Below, one piece after another: positions 40,657 through 49,375 of a stretch of DNA of 64,000 bases; the stretch's first letter is position 1; the number at the start of each line of letters is the position of its first letter. The stretch is from Synechococcus sp. UW140 (GTDB lineage Bacteria > Cyanobacteriota > Cyanobacteriia > PCC-6307 > Cyanobiaceae): contig CAMCMT010000007.1 of NCBI GenBank assembly GCA_945875915.1, forward strand, positions 17,907 through 81,906. The letters run 5' to 3'. A program made the position numbers and the translations under genes. The notes under the pieces are model-generated. The model was not told the DNA's origin. It was given only the letters and a program-made list of their open reading frames with translations, and ran no database searches.

Positions 40657-42810
40657 ATGACTGGCACCCTAGACTTCAGCTTCTCCGACCTAATCGCAGG
40701 CTACATTCGCAAAGTAGATTTTCCCGAAGTATTCGATTCTCAGGGTTTTATTGAGCTAGAAACCTCAGATGGTCGCACGTTTACAGTTAAGATTACTTAT
40801 GCTTGTTACGCTGAACTAGTTAGAAACCTGGGAGAGGGATTCCAAGTTGCCCCAGGATTAAAAGAGACTCTAAACGTCGGCAGATTTATTCACGCCTATG
40901 GTATCTTCTATCCAGAAGCAGATAGGCTGAAATTTGAAGCTAAGCACATTCTGCTGTTTGGCAGAGATGCAGATAAACTTCGCTTTGAAGAGCAAGATTG
41001 GTGGGTTCGTCAAATTCAACAGCTACTGAATTTCTACTTAGAAAAGCAGTTCAAAGTACAAGAAGGTAAAGCCATTGATTTCCGCAACTTCAGAACAGAT
41101 CTGAGTTCGGAAGGTGACAAGCAAGACGGTGTGCAAAACCTAGACACCGTTTCGCGTCTAATCTATGGCTTCGCCACCGCCTATATGATGACAGGCGACG
41201 AGCGAGCCTTGGAAGCCGCGACCAAAGGCACCGAGTATATGCAAAGGCATTTCCGGCACCGTGATAGCACAGAAGGGATTACCTATTGGTACAGCCAGAT
41301 TGACATCCAAGGAGATGGCAGTCTGCGTAAGTACATGGGATCAACTGCCGGCGGCGACGAAGGTGGTAATGCAATCCCTTGCTACGAACAAATTTATGCG
41401 TTGGCAGGCCCAACCCAAACCTATCGTCTGACCGGTACAAAAAATATCCTTGTAGACATTCAAGACACGATTTCGTTCCTGAATCGTTATTACAAGGATC
41501 ATGGCCCCTATGGCGGCTACTACTCGCACATCGATCCAGTTACATTTGATCCCAAGGCAGAATCCCTGGGTGTTAATAGGGCCAAGAAAAACTGGAACTC
41601 CGTCGGTGACCACGCACCTGCCTATCTAATCAACCTCTACCTGGCAACTGAAAAGCAAGAGTATTCCGATTTCCTGGAAAACACTTTTGACACTATTTGT
41701 GAATACTTCCCGGATTACGGCTACAGCCCATTCATGAACGAGAAGTTCTTTGATGATTGGAGCCACGATCTAACGTGGGGTATTCATCAAGCTCGCTGTG
41801 TTGTGGGGCACAACCTAAAGGTTGCTTGGAACCTTACCAGGATGCAAAGCCTCAAACCGAAAGAAAGCTATAAAACCTTTGCCCATCAAATTGCTGACGC
41901 CATTCCAGCCGCTGGTTGTGATAACCAGCGTGGTGGCTGGTACGACATGATGGAGCGGACGCGCAAAGATGGCGAAGAAACCAATCGCCTTGTTTGGCAT
42001 GACCGCAAAGCATGGTGGCAGCAAGAACAAGGCATTCTTGCCTACTACATCATGGCCGGTGTCTATAACGATAATGATGATTATTTGCGTTTTGCCCGGG
42101 AAGGTTCAGGTTTCTACAATGGCTGGTTCCTAGATTATGAGCAAGGTGGCATCTACTTCAACGTACTTGCTAACGGACAACCCTACGCACTCGGAAGCGA
42201 GCGCGGCAAAGGGAGTCACTCAATGGCTGGTTACCATTCCTTTGAACTTTGCTTCTTGGCAGCGGTCTATACCAACCTCCTGGTTAACCGCCATCCCATG
42301 GACTTCTTCTTCAGCCCAGAACCTGGTGCCTGGGAAGACAATATCCTGAGGGTTACGCCTGATCTTCTACCCGCAGGTAGTGTCGAACTTAGTGAGGTGT
42401 GGATTAACGGCAAGAACTACGAAAACTTCAATCGCGAAAAGCTTTACGTAACCCTTCCCGAATCAGACACAACCCTAAAGGTACGTGTTCGCATCACCCC
42501 TGCAGGGCTAGGATTCGACACAGATTTGCTTTCCTTCGAAGGTGGAATTGCTACCTTCGCCCTGTCTGGCGAACTAATCACTTCAAGGCTGCGAGATCTG
42601 AAGGAAGAAGTTGAAAAACTTCCCAACCTTAAGGGTCTTGTCCTTGACATGACAAATCTGAAGGCCATTAGTGGCACAGGCTGGAACTATCTCCTCTTCA
42701 CCAAGCAACGGGCTGGCGCTAGCTTTACAGTCAAGCTGACGAATCTGTCAGATGCTGTTAAGAAGTCATTGGTCGAGGCGGAACTTGATGAGGAGTTCAC
42801 ACTGGGCTGA
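40657..42810 (+). CDS. AGE-type epimerase barrel fused to a STAS domain
   Basis: A 717-residue three-part protein. Residues 1-105 form a small beta-rich domain resembling an OB fold. Residues 110-560 are an (alpha/alpha)6 barrel of the N-acylglucosamine 2-epimerase/cellobiose epimerase superfamily, with VVGHNLKVAWNL (H385, matching the family PGH-x-IE motif), GGWYD and HSMAGYHSFEL. Residues 626-717 look like a STAS domain: ALSGELITSRL, then LDMTNLKAISGTGW in place of the phosphorylatable DSTG. The barrel could isomerise a sugar or cleave a glycan; the STAS domain suggests regulation by partner binding. It follows glgX by 89 bp. Confidence 0.75.
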   Translation: MTGTLDFSFSDLIAGYIRKVDFPEVFDSQGFIELETSDGRTFTVKITYACYAELVRNLGEGFQVAPGLKETLNVGRFIHAYGIFYPEADRLKFEAKHILLFGRDADKLRFEEQDWWVRQIQQLLNFYLEKQFKVQEGKAIDFRNFRTDLSSEGDKQDGVQNLDTVSRLIYGFATAYMMTGDERALEAATKGTEYMQRHFRHRDSTEGITYWYSQIDIQGDGSLRKYMGSTAGGDEGGNAIPCYEQIYALAGPTQTYRLTGTKNILVDIQDTISFLNRYYKDHGPYGGYYSHIDPVTFDPKAESLGVNRAKKNWNSVGDHAPAYLINLYLATEKQEYSDFLENTFDTICEYFPDYGYSPFMNEKFFDDWSHDLTWGIHQARCVVGHNLKVAWNLTRMQSLKPKESYKTFAHQIADAIPAAGCDNQRGGWYDMMERTRKDGEETNRLVWHDRKAWWQQEQGILAYYIMAGVYNDNDDYLRFAREGSGFYNGWFLDYEQGGIYFNVLANGQPYALGSERGKGSHSMAGYHSFELCFLAAVYTNLLVNRHPMDFFFSPEPGAWEDNILRVTPDLLPAGSVELSEVWINGKNYENFNREKLYVTLPESDTTLKVRVRITPAGLGFDTDLLSFEGGIATFALSGELITSRLRDLKEEVEKLPNLKGLVLDMTNLKAISGTGWNYLLFTKQRAGASFTVKLTNLSDAVKKSLVEAELDEEFTLG

Positions 42811-42856
42811 CAAGCCAACAATCAAGCTATGATGGCATCACCACGCCATCAATAGC

Positions 42857-44353
42857 TTGACCGCAACTTCATTCATTCAAAAGGGAGTAGATGCGGCAAC
42901 GCAAGGGAACCTGACGGAAGCAGAAAACTGCTTCCGTCAGGCCTTTTTATTGTCAAAGAAAGAACACGCTAGATTCAATATTGGTGCAGCAAACTTGATC
43001 CGCTTACTGCATCAGCAAAAAAAGAATCAAGAAGTAGTAATAATAGCCGAAGAACTTGGCACGGAGCAAATGATCAAGTTGCCTCAGATCTGTATTCTAA
43101 TGGCGGCAGAGTCGGCACTTAAAACCGGCGAAAACAGAGTAAGTGCAAGCCTATATAAAAACTTATACGCCCAATACCCACAAGAAAAGGGAGTCGTACT
43201 GGGCTTTAGTCAAGCAACAATGCTACTTGGGGAACTAGACAAAGCCGACAGGATACTCCGAAATTACACTCAAACAAACGGAGCAGATACAGAGATCGAA
43301 ACTAATCTGGCTGTGATTGCATTGGAAAAAGGGAATTTAAGAGAAGCGGAAGAACACTACCGCAAGGCCAGCAGCTTAGCGCCCAAAACATTTGTAGTCC
43401 ATTATAATTTGGGAAAATACTTGCAAATGCATGGCGACTTGGATGAGGCCATGGATGAATTAAATACCTGCTTAGAGATCGTACCAAGTGCTGTCGAAGC
43501 AATGATCGCTAAAGCAGAAACTCTAAGAAGCAAAGGGCAAGAAGAAGAATCGCAAAAGCTCTATATCAAAGCGATGAATAGAAATGCCTTGAATAAGGAA
43601 CAAGTGATCGCCATTGTTAAACCTATCCTCGCCAATGCCATTGAAAAAGCCGACATAGAAACATGTAGGCAGTATCTGGTTAATATTTCAGATAAAATCC
43701 GGTCTGATTTTCGCTTAAAGACGATCATCTATGACCTACCAGAAGACCTTCAAAATGAATTTGGCGGTGGAGCTGACTTGTATGATCCAAGAAAACTAGT
43801 ATTGACCAAAAATTTCATAAATGATAGGGGGTATTTGGAAAGAATCAAAGAAGAAGTACTATCTCAGAAAAGCCTGATAAAAGATCGACCAGATAAACCA
43901 ACTAGAGGTGGAAAACAAAGCCACGAAATCATGGAAACAAGTACCAATGAATTGAAAAATCTAGGACGAGATCTTGAGAGCGAATTAACTAACTACGCAA
44001 ACAATATGCCAGCTTCAATCAGACCCCCAGCCAATTCCAAATTCAGAATTAGTGGTTGGGCTGTCAGTTTAGAATCAGGCGGACATCAACTACGCCATAG
44101 CCATCCGGAAGCGGTTGCGAGTGGAGTTATCTATTTATCAATACCTGCGGATATGAATTTGAGTGATGATAACAAACAAGGTTCTCTCTATTTTTCAAGC
44201 GGAGCGGGAAAGGCAGAAGGGCAATCAATGCATGTAATGGCGACCACGGGCAAACTAGTTATGTTTCCATCCTACATGCCACATGAAACAATTCCCTTTA
44301 GGTCAACACAAGAAAGGGTTTGCCTTGCTGTCAACCTGATCAAAGTCAAATGA
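42857..44353 (+). CDS. TPR protein with C-terminal 2OG-Fe(II) oxygenase domain
   Basis: 498 residues from a TTG at 42857; an in-frame stop at 42830 excludes an earlier start and there is no nearby ATG. Residues 5-240 carry TPR helices (GNLTEAENCFRQAF, GNLREAEEHYRKAS, GDLDEAMDELNTCL). The C-terminal part (about 390-498) matches the prolyl-hydroxylase-like 2OG-FeII_Oxy_5 family: ISGWAVSLESGGHQLRHSHPEA (H414/H416), GKLVMFPSYMPHET (H476) and an Arg about 10 residues later for 2-oxoglutarate. The target is unknown, perhaps a protein recognised by the TPR. The hairpin at 42910-42948 lies within the first TPR codons. Confidence 0.8.
   Translation: MTATSFIQKGVDAATQGNLTEAENCFRQAFLLSKKEHARFNIGAANLIRLLHQQKKNQEVVIIAEELGTEQMIKLPQICILMAAESALKTGENRVSASLYKNLYAQYPQEKGVVLGFSQATMLLGELDKADRILRNYTQTNGADTEIETNLAVIALEKGNLREAEEHYRKASSLAPKTFVVHYNLGKYLQMHGDLDEAMDELNTCLEIVPSAVEAMIAKAETLRSKGQEEESQKLYIKAMNRNALNKEQVIAIVKPILANAIEKADIETCRQYLVNISDKIRSDFRLKTIIYDLPEDLQNEFGGGADLYDPRKLVLTKNFINDRGYLERIKEEVLSQKSLIKDRPDKPTRGGKQSHEIMETSTNELKNLGRDLESELTNYANNMPASIRPPANSKFRISGWAVSLESGGHQLRHSHPEAVASGVIYLSIPADMNLSDDNKQGSLYFSSGAGKAEGQSMHVMATTGKLVMFPSYMPHETIPFRSTQERVCLAVNLIKVK
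42910..42948 (+). terminator. Perfect 14-bp hairpin with T-tract inside the start of the TPR-oxygenase gene
   Basis: Arms at 42910-42923 and 42928-42941 (CCTGACGGAAGCAG and its exact complement) enclose an AAAA loop and are followed by CC and five T. It is 100 bp after the AGE-STAS stop and 53 bp into the next open frame. It has the form of a Rho-independent terminator yet encodes a good TPR helix (NLTEAENCFRQAF). It may end most glgX/AGE-STAS transcripts or act as an attenuator. Confidence 0.8.
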
Positions 44354-44615
44354 AGATTGTGCTCATCATGTAAAGGGGATCAACAAGCAAGTTTGGGCAA
44401 AAGTACAAACTAGATGGCATTAATTAATAGGAGGTCGCTGGCGGCGCTAAAAGACCAAGGGAGTGGTCAAAGCCAGGTAGGTACCTAGCTCAGGGAAGGG
44501 GTCACGGAATCATCATCGGATCAAGAAAAAAGGACATCCAGGCCAAAATCAGGTATGATGAGCGGATGGTGCGCGGGCCTGCTGCGCATTAAAAGTCACT
44601 CTTAATTTCCTATCC
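44354..44615 (+). promoter_or_regulatory. Leader and likely promoter of the DJ-1/ThDP operon
   Basis: A 262-bp gap with no gene. A good -10 hexamer TATGAT (44554-44559) lies 57 bp before the DJ-1 start; no clear -35 is visible, which is common in cyanobacteria. A short GC-rich inverted repeat (TGCGC...GCGCA, about 44570-44589) would sit in the leader of the mRNA. Confidence 0.4.
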
Positions 44616-45473
44616 ATGGCCAAAAAGATCCTGACTGTTATTTCGGAATGGGGCTATTGGGGCGAAGAATTTGTCGGACCTTACGATGTATTAGTCAAGG
44701 CTGGCTATGAGCTAGAATTCATGACTGCTTACGGTCGCAAGCCGCCTGCCTTACCTCCGAGTATGGAGGAAGGTTACATGGACCCACCACTGAACAAATC
44801 AGTAACCGATGCCCACTTCGCTAAGAGAACAACAGAAGTCAATAGTTCAGATCTACTTGCAAATCCAATCAACCTGGCAGATCAGTTGCCACTGATGCCT
44901 TATTTTAATGGGCCAAGTTTTGGCCTTGAATTGGCTAAATACAATGATCTAAAAGAAGAGTTCTGGAAAAAATTTGTTGATCCCTACGAAGCCCTTCTGC
45001 TTCCCGGTGGCAGCGGCCCGATGGCAGATATGGTTAACAACGAACGCCTTCACACCCTGATTCTTGGCTTCTTAAACAGGGGCAAGCTGATCGCTGCTGA
45101 ATGCTACTGCGTCACCTGCTTGGCATTCGCCCGTGATTGGACTGATCGCAAGAGCATCATTGATGGCAAACATGTTACGGGTCACGCACGTGAATATGAC
45201 TATAAAGAAAATACAGGATTCGCCCAAATGTATGATTTTAATGGCGATCCGATGAACACAACAGCCAATTTTGGCCCTCCCTTCTATCCGCTAGAGTATA
45301 TTTTACGTGACGCCGTGGGACCTAATGGTCAATACCATGGCGGTGTTGGACACACCATTTCAACAATCCTTGACTATCCGTTCTTAACGGGAAGGTCAAC
45401 CCAAGATTCAACCCTTGTGGGTGAGCTGATCATCAAGGTTCTCGAAGAGGGCCTCACTCGGTACGGCTGGTAA
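44616..45473 (+). CDS. DJ-1/PfpI superfamily protein
   Basis: 285 residues, the size of Hsp31/glyoxalase III-type members. The nucleophile elbow is LIAAECYCVTCL (C163), with LLPGGSGPMADM before it as the family oxyanion region. The residue after the Cys is Tyr164 where many members have His. GYWGEEFVGPYDVLVKAGYELEF at the N terminus matches the first strand-helix of the family. Hsp31-like proteins act as glutathione-independent glyoxalases or deglycases; activity here is unproven. It is the first gene of a six-gene plus-strand operon. Confidence 0.8.
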   Translation: MAKKILTVISEWGYWGEEFVGPYDVLVKAGYELEFMTAYGRKPPALPPSMEEGYMDPPLNKSVTDAHFAKRTTEVNSSDLLANPINLADQLPLMPYFNGPSFGLELAKYNDLKEEFWKKFVDPYEALLLPGGSGPMADMVNNERLHTLILGFLNRGKLIAAECYCVTCLAFARDWTDRKSIIDGKHVTGHAREYDYKENTGFAQMYDFNGDPMNTTANFGPPFYPLEYILRDAVGPNGQYHGGVGHTISTILDYPFLTGRSTQDSTLVGELIIKVLEEGLTRYGW

Positions 45474-45519
45474 TACCAAAGATGATCGCCAAAACAAATT
45501 TTAAAATTGTGAGGATTCC

Positions 45520-47244
45520 ATGAGAGGCCACGAAGCAATCATTCGCCAATTTTTGGCAAATGGTATTGATCACATGTTTGGCAATCCAGGTACAGTTGAA
45601 CAGGGATTTCTAGACGCTTTGGCAGATGTGCCAGAAATGAAATATATTCTTACTCTTCAAGAATCTATTGCTGTTCTATGTGCTGATGGCTATGCCAGAA
45701 GCACACTTAAGCCCGCCCTTGTGCAGATTCATTCATCGCCAGGTCTTGGCAATGCAATCGGTAACCTGTATCAGGCCAAAAAGGGGAATGCTCCTCTTGT
45801 AGTGATTGGCGGAGATGCTGGGATTAAATATCAAGCAATGGATGCCCAAATGGCAGCTGACCTGGTCGCAATGGCCGAGCCAGTGACCAAATGGTCTGCC
45901 ATGGTTCAACATCCATCCAGCCTGCTTAGGATGGTTAGAAGGGCCATTAAGGTTGCAAGTACTCCCCCATGTGGGCCAGTTTACTTGTGCTTGCCTGAAG
46001 ACATGCTTGATGCCGAAATAACAGAGGAAATTTATCCTGCTCATATTCCAAGCTATGACATTCACCCAACCCAAGACAATCTATCTGAATGTGCCGAGCT
46101 TATAAAAGCGGCGAACAATCCCATCATCTTAGTTGGTGATGGTATTGCTTGGTCTAATGGGCTTGACCCATTAGTTAAACTTGCAGAAAAAATAGGCGCA
46201 AAAGTTTACTCCGCTGATGGTGGTGAAGTCAACTTTCCTGATGATCACCTTTTGAACTATGGCAGTACTGGCCATATGTTCGGCAGCTCAAGTTTGCCGA
46301 AAATGCAAGACTGTGATCTGTGCCTTGCCTTGGGTTGTTACTTGCTGCCAGAAGTGTTTCCCCACTTAGGTGAAATCTTTAAAGCCTCTACCAAGGTGAT
46401 TCATGTTGATGTCGATCCATCAAACATCGCCAAAAACCACCGTGTTGACGTGTCTTACGTTGGATCTCCTGGCACCTTCCTGAGAGAACTTTTACCAGTT
46501 CTAAATAATACATATGATGAAAACGATATCAAGGCTGCTCTATTAAGAAAAGAAAAGCTTGAAGCAGCATCACCAGTCATCAATAACAATATTGAAGAGA
46601 TCTATCAAACAGTGCCAAAGTATCCGAATGAACAATATGATGACAAGACAACATACATGGCTTCCGGCTACTTCTTCAAAGTCTTATCCGAGAAACTTCC
46701 AGCCAATTCCATCCTATTTGATGAAGCCCTAACCAACTCGCCACCCCTTGGTCACCATTTGCCAGGCAAGAAAGTAGGTGATAAGTTAATGACAAGGGGC
46801 GGTTCACTAGGGACTGGTTTCCCAAGTGCAATTGGCGCTAAAACAGCCCATCCTGACCGAACTGTCATTGGGTTTTCAGGCGATGGAGGTAGCATGTACA
46901 CTATACAATGCCTTTGGACTGCTGTGCGTCATGGAATTAATGCAAAGTTTGTTGTCTGCCAAAACAGGTCTTACCGGTTACTGCAAGCCAACATAACTCA
47001 GTTCTGGAAGGAACGAGGAATCACAGGCAGAGATTTCCCCACATCATTTGATTTATCCTATCCTGAAATTCACTTTGATAACATTGCTAAGAGTTTTGGC
47101 ATGGATGCCGAACGTATCTGGAGCCCTGCTCAAGTACCTGATGCAATTGATAGGATGCTTGCATCCAATAAACCTTACCTGATTAATTTAGTACTAGAAG
47201 GCGAAATCAAGCCTGAACTCGTTGGAGTTCATTGCGGCCAATAA
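45520..47244 (+). CDS. ThDP-dependent enzyme, benzoylformate decarboxylase-like
   Basis: 574 residues with PYR, central and PP domains complete. E48 in TLQESIAVL activates ThDP, and GDGG (454-457) to N482 binds the Mg-diphosphate. FGNPGT (T25), HSSPGLGNAIG (H71) and VFPHLGEIF (H282) line up with S26, H70 and H281 of benzoylformate decarboxylase, better than with acetolactate synthase. It probably decarboxylates or ligates a 2-oxo acid; the substrate is unknown. A GAGGA ribosome-binding site lies 5 bp before the ATG. Confidence 0.82.
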   Translation: MRGHEAIIRQFLANGIDHMFGNPGTVEQGFLDALADVPEMKYILTLQESIAVLCADGYARSTLKPALVQIHSSPGLGNAIGNLYQAKKGNAPLVVIGGDAGIKYQAMDAQMAADLVAMAEPVTKWSAMVQHPSSLLRMVRRAIKVASTPPCGPVYLCLPEDMLDAEITEEIYPAHIPSYDIHPTQDNLSECAELIKAANNPIILVGDGIAWSNGLDPLVKLAEKIGAKVYSADGGEVNFPDDHLLNYGSTGHMFGSSSLPKMQDCDLCLALGCYLLPEVFPHLGEIFKASTKVIHVDVDPSNIAKNHRVDVSYVGSPGTFLRELLPVLNNTYDENDIKAALLRKEKLEAASPVINNNIEEIYQTVPKYPNEQYDDKTTYMASGYFFKVLSEKLPANSILFDEALTNSPPLGHHLPGKKVGDKLMTRGGSLGTGFPSAIGAKTAHPDRTVIGFSGDGGSMYTIQCLWTAVRHGINAKFVVCQNRSYRLLQANITQFWKERGITGRDFPTSFDLSYPEIHFDNIAKSFGMDAERIWSPAQVPDAIDRMLASNKPYLINLVLEGEIKPELVGVHCGQ

Positions 47245-47285
47245 CATCTAGATATTAAAGCAAAACCATTCCATCTCCCACCCTC

Positions 47286-47708
47286 ATGATCACCCATCCC
47301 GAACTCTGGTCTTTTGCAACCACTTGGTACCGTTATCTAGACGTCCATGCGCCTTTGGAGAGCTTTCGTTCATTAGTGACTGAAGACGTTGAATTTGTCT
47401 TTCCTGAAGCAACTGTCAAAGGCTTTGAAGGCTATACAGGATGGTACAATGCAGTCGTAGGCATTTTCTTCGACGAAGTTCATACCCTTAAGACTGCAGA
47501 CATTCAAATACAATCGGACAATAAAGCAACAGCCCATGTTATCGTTAATTGGCAAGCAAGTACATGGCAAGCGCCCAATGCGAGCAGCATCCGTTATAAA
47601 ATGGATGCTGATCAAACCTGGGACATTGTTAAAACAGACTCAGGCCTACAGATTGCTCGATACGTAGTTAATAAAATGGACTACGAAGCTGGTTCCTGTA
47701 AGCTCTAG
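47286..47708 (+). CDS. SnoaL/NTF2-like protein
   Basis: A 140-residue single-domain protein of the cone-shaped NTF2-like fold: an N-terminal helix pair (WSFATTWYRYLDVHAPLESF), the acidic strand EDVEFVFPEATVKGFEGY and three C-terminal beta strands. SnoaL-like proteins act as small hydrolases, cyclases or isomerases or only bind ligands. It follows the ThDP gene by 41 bp in the same operon. No unique catalytic set can be named. Confidence 0.72.
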   Translation: MITHPELWSFATTWYRYLDVHAPLESFRSLVTEDVEFVFPEATVKGFEGYTGWYNAVVGIFFDEVHTLKTADIQIQSDNKATAHVIVNWQASTWQAPNASSIRYKMDADQTWDIVKTDSGLQIARYVVNKMDYEAGSCKL

Positions 47709-47744
47709 TCCCTCACCCAAACACCAAATCATTTTTCCAAAACC

Positions 47745-48140
47745 ATGAAAAACATTCCTGACACCAAGCTTGGCCAATTTTACCGATCCCATATCGAGTT
47801 AATTCTTAAAAAAGATATCGATGCTCTCTTGGCGCAATATTCTCCAGATGGGCTTTTAATTTCAAGCTTCGAAAAAACTCCTAAGTACTTCCGCGGTCGC
47901 AAGGAGCTTGAAGTCCACTTCCAAGGCATTTTAGGTATTGATGGATTAGATACGGAAATTGCTTTCTGGGCAGAAACCGAAGATCCCACGACCCTTATGA
48001 TCGTTGAAGCGATCACAATGAATGCCGGTGGCAGTGAAGCAAAGATGAGATTCGCTGACAGTTGGGTTCTTGACGAGAATGGTCTTATCAAGATTCACTT
48101 TGCCGGCATGACCCAGTATCCTGATGGCACAGTTGCCTAA
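47745..48140 (+). CDS. NTF2-like protein
   Basis: A 131-residue protein with the NTF2-like layout: a helix (FYRSHIELILKKDIDALLAQY), the segment FRGRKELEVHFQGILG, and C-terminal strands ending in DENGLIKIHFAGMTQYP. Unlike its neighbour at 47286 it has the Phe-x-Gly/Arg helix typical of polyketide-cyclase-like members. The next gene begins 5 bp after its stop, so the two are tightly coupled. Confidence 0.7.
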   Translation: MKNIPDTKLGQFYRSHIELILKKDIDALLAQYSPDGLLISSFEKTPKYFRGRKELEVHFQGILGIDGLDTEIAFWAETEDPTTLMIVEAITMNAGGSEAKMRFADSWVLDENGLIKIHFAGMTQYPDGTVA

Positions 48141-48145
48141 TAGAA

Positions 48146-48556
48146 ATGCAAATAATATCCCAACTAGCACTCACCTGTAAAGATCAAGCCAAGACTGAAG
48201 CTTGGTATACTAAACATTTTGGCTTCCGACGGGCTCGAGTAGCAAAACTTCCAGACGGTAATGAGATTATCTTTATCAAGATGGCCGACTCTTCTTTTTA
48301 CCTAGAGCTATTTGCTGCTGATTCAGCAAACCCCCTGCCAGCTGCTCAGAACGATGGGTACACATTCCCATCATTTAGGCATTTGGCATTTAAAGTTGAA
48401 AATGTAGATGATAAGCTAAAGGCTATAGGAGAAGATGCCATCGTCACACTTGGCCCTTTAAGTTTTGATGCTTTTATTCCCGGTTGGCGTACTGTTTGGC
48501 TAAAGGATCCTGATGACAGAATCATTGAAATCAGTCAAGGATTTACTGATGAATAA
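48146..48556 (+). CDS. VOC-superfamily protein (glyoxalase/dioxygenase fold)
   Basis: A 136-residue protein with two beta-alpha-beta-beta-beta units. Candidate metal ligands are Glu in FYLELFA, His in SFRHLAFKV and Glu in RIIEISQ. The first ligand position, usually His, is Gln here (IISQLALTC), so a metal site would be incomplete or unusual. Distinct from the glyoxalase I gene at 23506. Probably acts on a small carbonyl or hydroxy compound of the operon. Confidence 0.72.
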   Translation: MQIISQLALTCKDQAKTEAWYTKHFGFRRARVAKLPDGNEIIFIKMADSSFYLELFAADSANPLPAAQNDGYTFPSFRHLAFKVENVDDKLKAIGEDAIVTLGPLSFDAFIPGWRTVWLKDPDDRIIEISQGFTDE

Positions 48557-48636
48557 AATGACTTTCTCCTTGAAGTCATCAACATCAGTCAACGCTTTAT
48601 CATTAATCCCAACTTTCACATCATGGAAACAAGCAC

Positions 48637-48978
48637 ATGACAAACGCCAAGGATGACAAGCTGCCTCAAGATACATACTACGGGAAGGCTTGGACATGGG
48701 ATCCAAATGCCTCTGAAACACAAAAAAGTTTGGAAAATTTTCTAAAACTTTTAGCGAAGGATCCGATCCTCCAGCAAAGAGTTTCAGGTGCAAAATCCAA
48801 AGAAGAAGTTGTTGTAATTGGAAAAGAGTATGGCTTTGAATTTAATGTTGACACTCTCGAATCTAGAACAAAGACTCTAGATATTCTCTCTGAAGATGAT
48901 TTAAATACATACTCGTGGGGACGCTGGGGTGCAGATGGCGCCCAACGCTGGGCATTGCTAAATTGGAAAAAACTCTAA
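48637..48978 (+). CDS. Nif11-domain protein with Trp-rich tail
   Basis: 113 residues. The middle (about residues 30-75) is a clear Nif11 domain: SLENFLKLLAKDPILQQRV, then KSKEEVVVIGKEYGFEF. It has a Trp/Tyr-rich N-terminal extension (YYGKAWTWDP) and a C-terminal tail with four Trp in about 21 residues. In RiPP precursors the Nif11 leader ends in Gly-Gly before a core; no such site or Cys core is seen, so a classic lanthipeptide precursor is unlikely. Last gene of the operon before a strong terminator. Confidence 0.75.
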   Translation: MTNAKDDKLPQDTYYGKAWTWDPNASETQKSLENFLKLLAKDPILQQRVSGAKSKEEVVVIGKEYGFEFNVDTLESRTKTLDILSEDDLNTYSWGRWGADGAQRWALLNWKKL

Positions 48979-49011
48979 ATATCATTAAGACTGTTAAAAG
49001 CTTTATTCATT

Positions 49012-49042
49012 AAAACCATGCATTAAATGCATGGTTTTTTTT
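49012..49042 (+). terminator. Strong terminator of the six-gene operon
   Basis: A perfect 12-bp stem (AAAACCATGCAT and its complement, 49012-49023 and 49027-49038) with a 3-nt loop runs into eight T. It lies 34 bp after the Nif11 gene stop. The A/T at both ends could allow it to work on either strand. Confidence 0.88.
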
Positions 49043-49375
49043 GCGTATTAGCTATCATAATACGTATAATTGAGAGTGAACTCAGACAAACAATCACACT
49101 GAAAAATATCTAGGGGTAAAAGCTCATATTAGCAACCGCAGGGTGCATCAGTATGGGACTACATTTAAAAACAAATGGAGCATAAATCAACGGAGATCAT
49201 AGATTAATTTTTAGCGTTATAGGACGCTCGAGAGACAAGTGAGATGAGGGTTGCCTTGCTAACTCCTGCCAAAACGTGGCCAAAAGCCCCATGGGCAATG
49301 GTTTGAAATCGCTGACGGAGGCAGCGTATTTGAGGGATTTAAGCTAAGATGTGAGTGCACTAATTTTCTCCTAAA
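49043..49375. other. Gene-free spacer before the third NTF2-like gene
   Basis: About 330 bp of mixed composition between the operon terminator and the next gene. Stops are frequent in all frames and no RNA structure stands out. It should contain the promoter of the gene at 49376; an AT-rich patch with TATCATAATACGTATAAT (about 49053-49070) is a possible site. Confidence 0.4.

Noticed and set aside
45520..47244. Housekeeping acetolactate synthase (ilvB)
   Set aside because: Active-site residues match the benzoylformate decarboxylase pattern, there is no small subunit gene nearby, and the context is not branched-chain amino-acid synthesis.
48637..48978. Lanthipeptide (prochlorosin-like) precursor
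   Set aside because: No Gly-Gly leader end, no Cys/Ser/Thr core after the Nif11 domain, and no LanM-type synthetase in the window.
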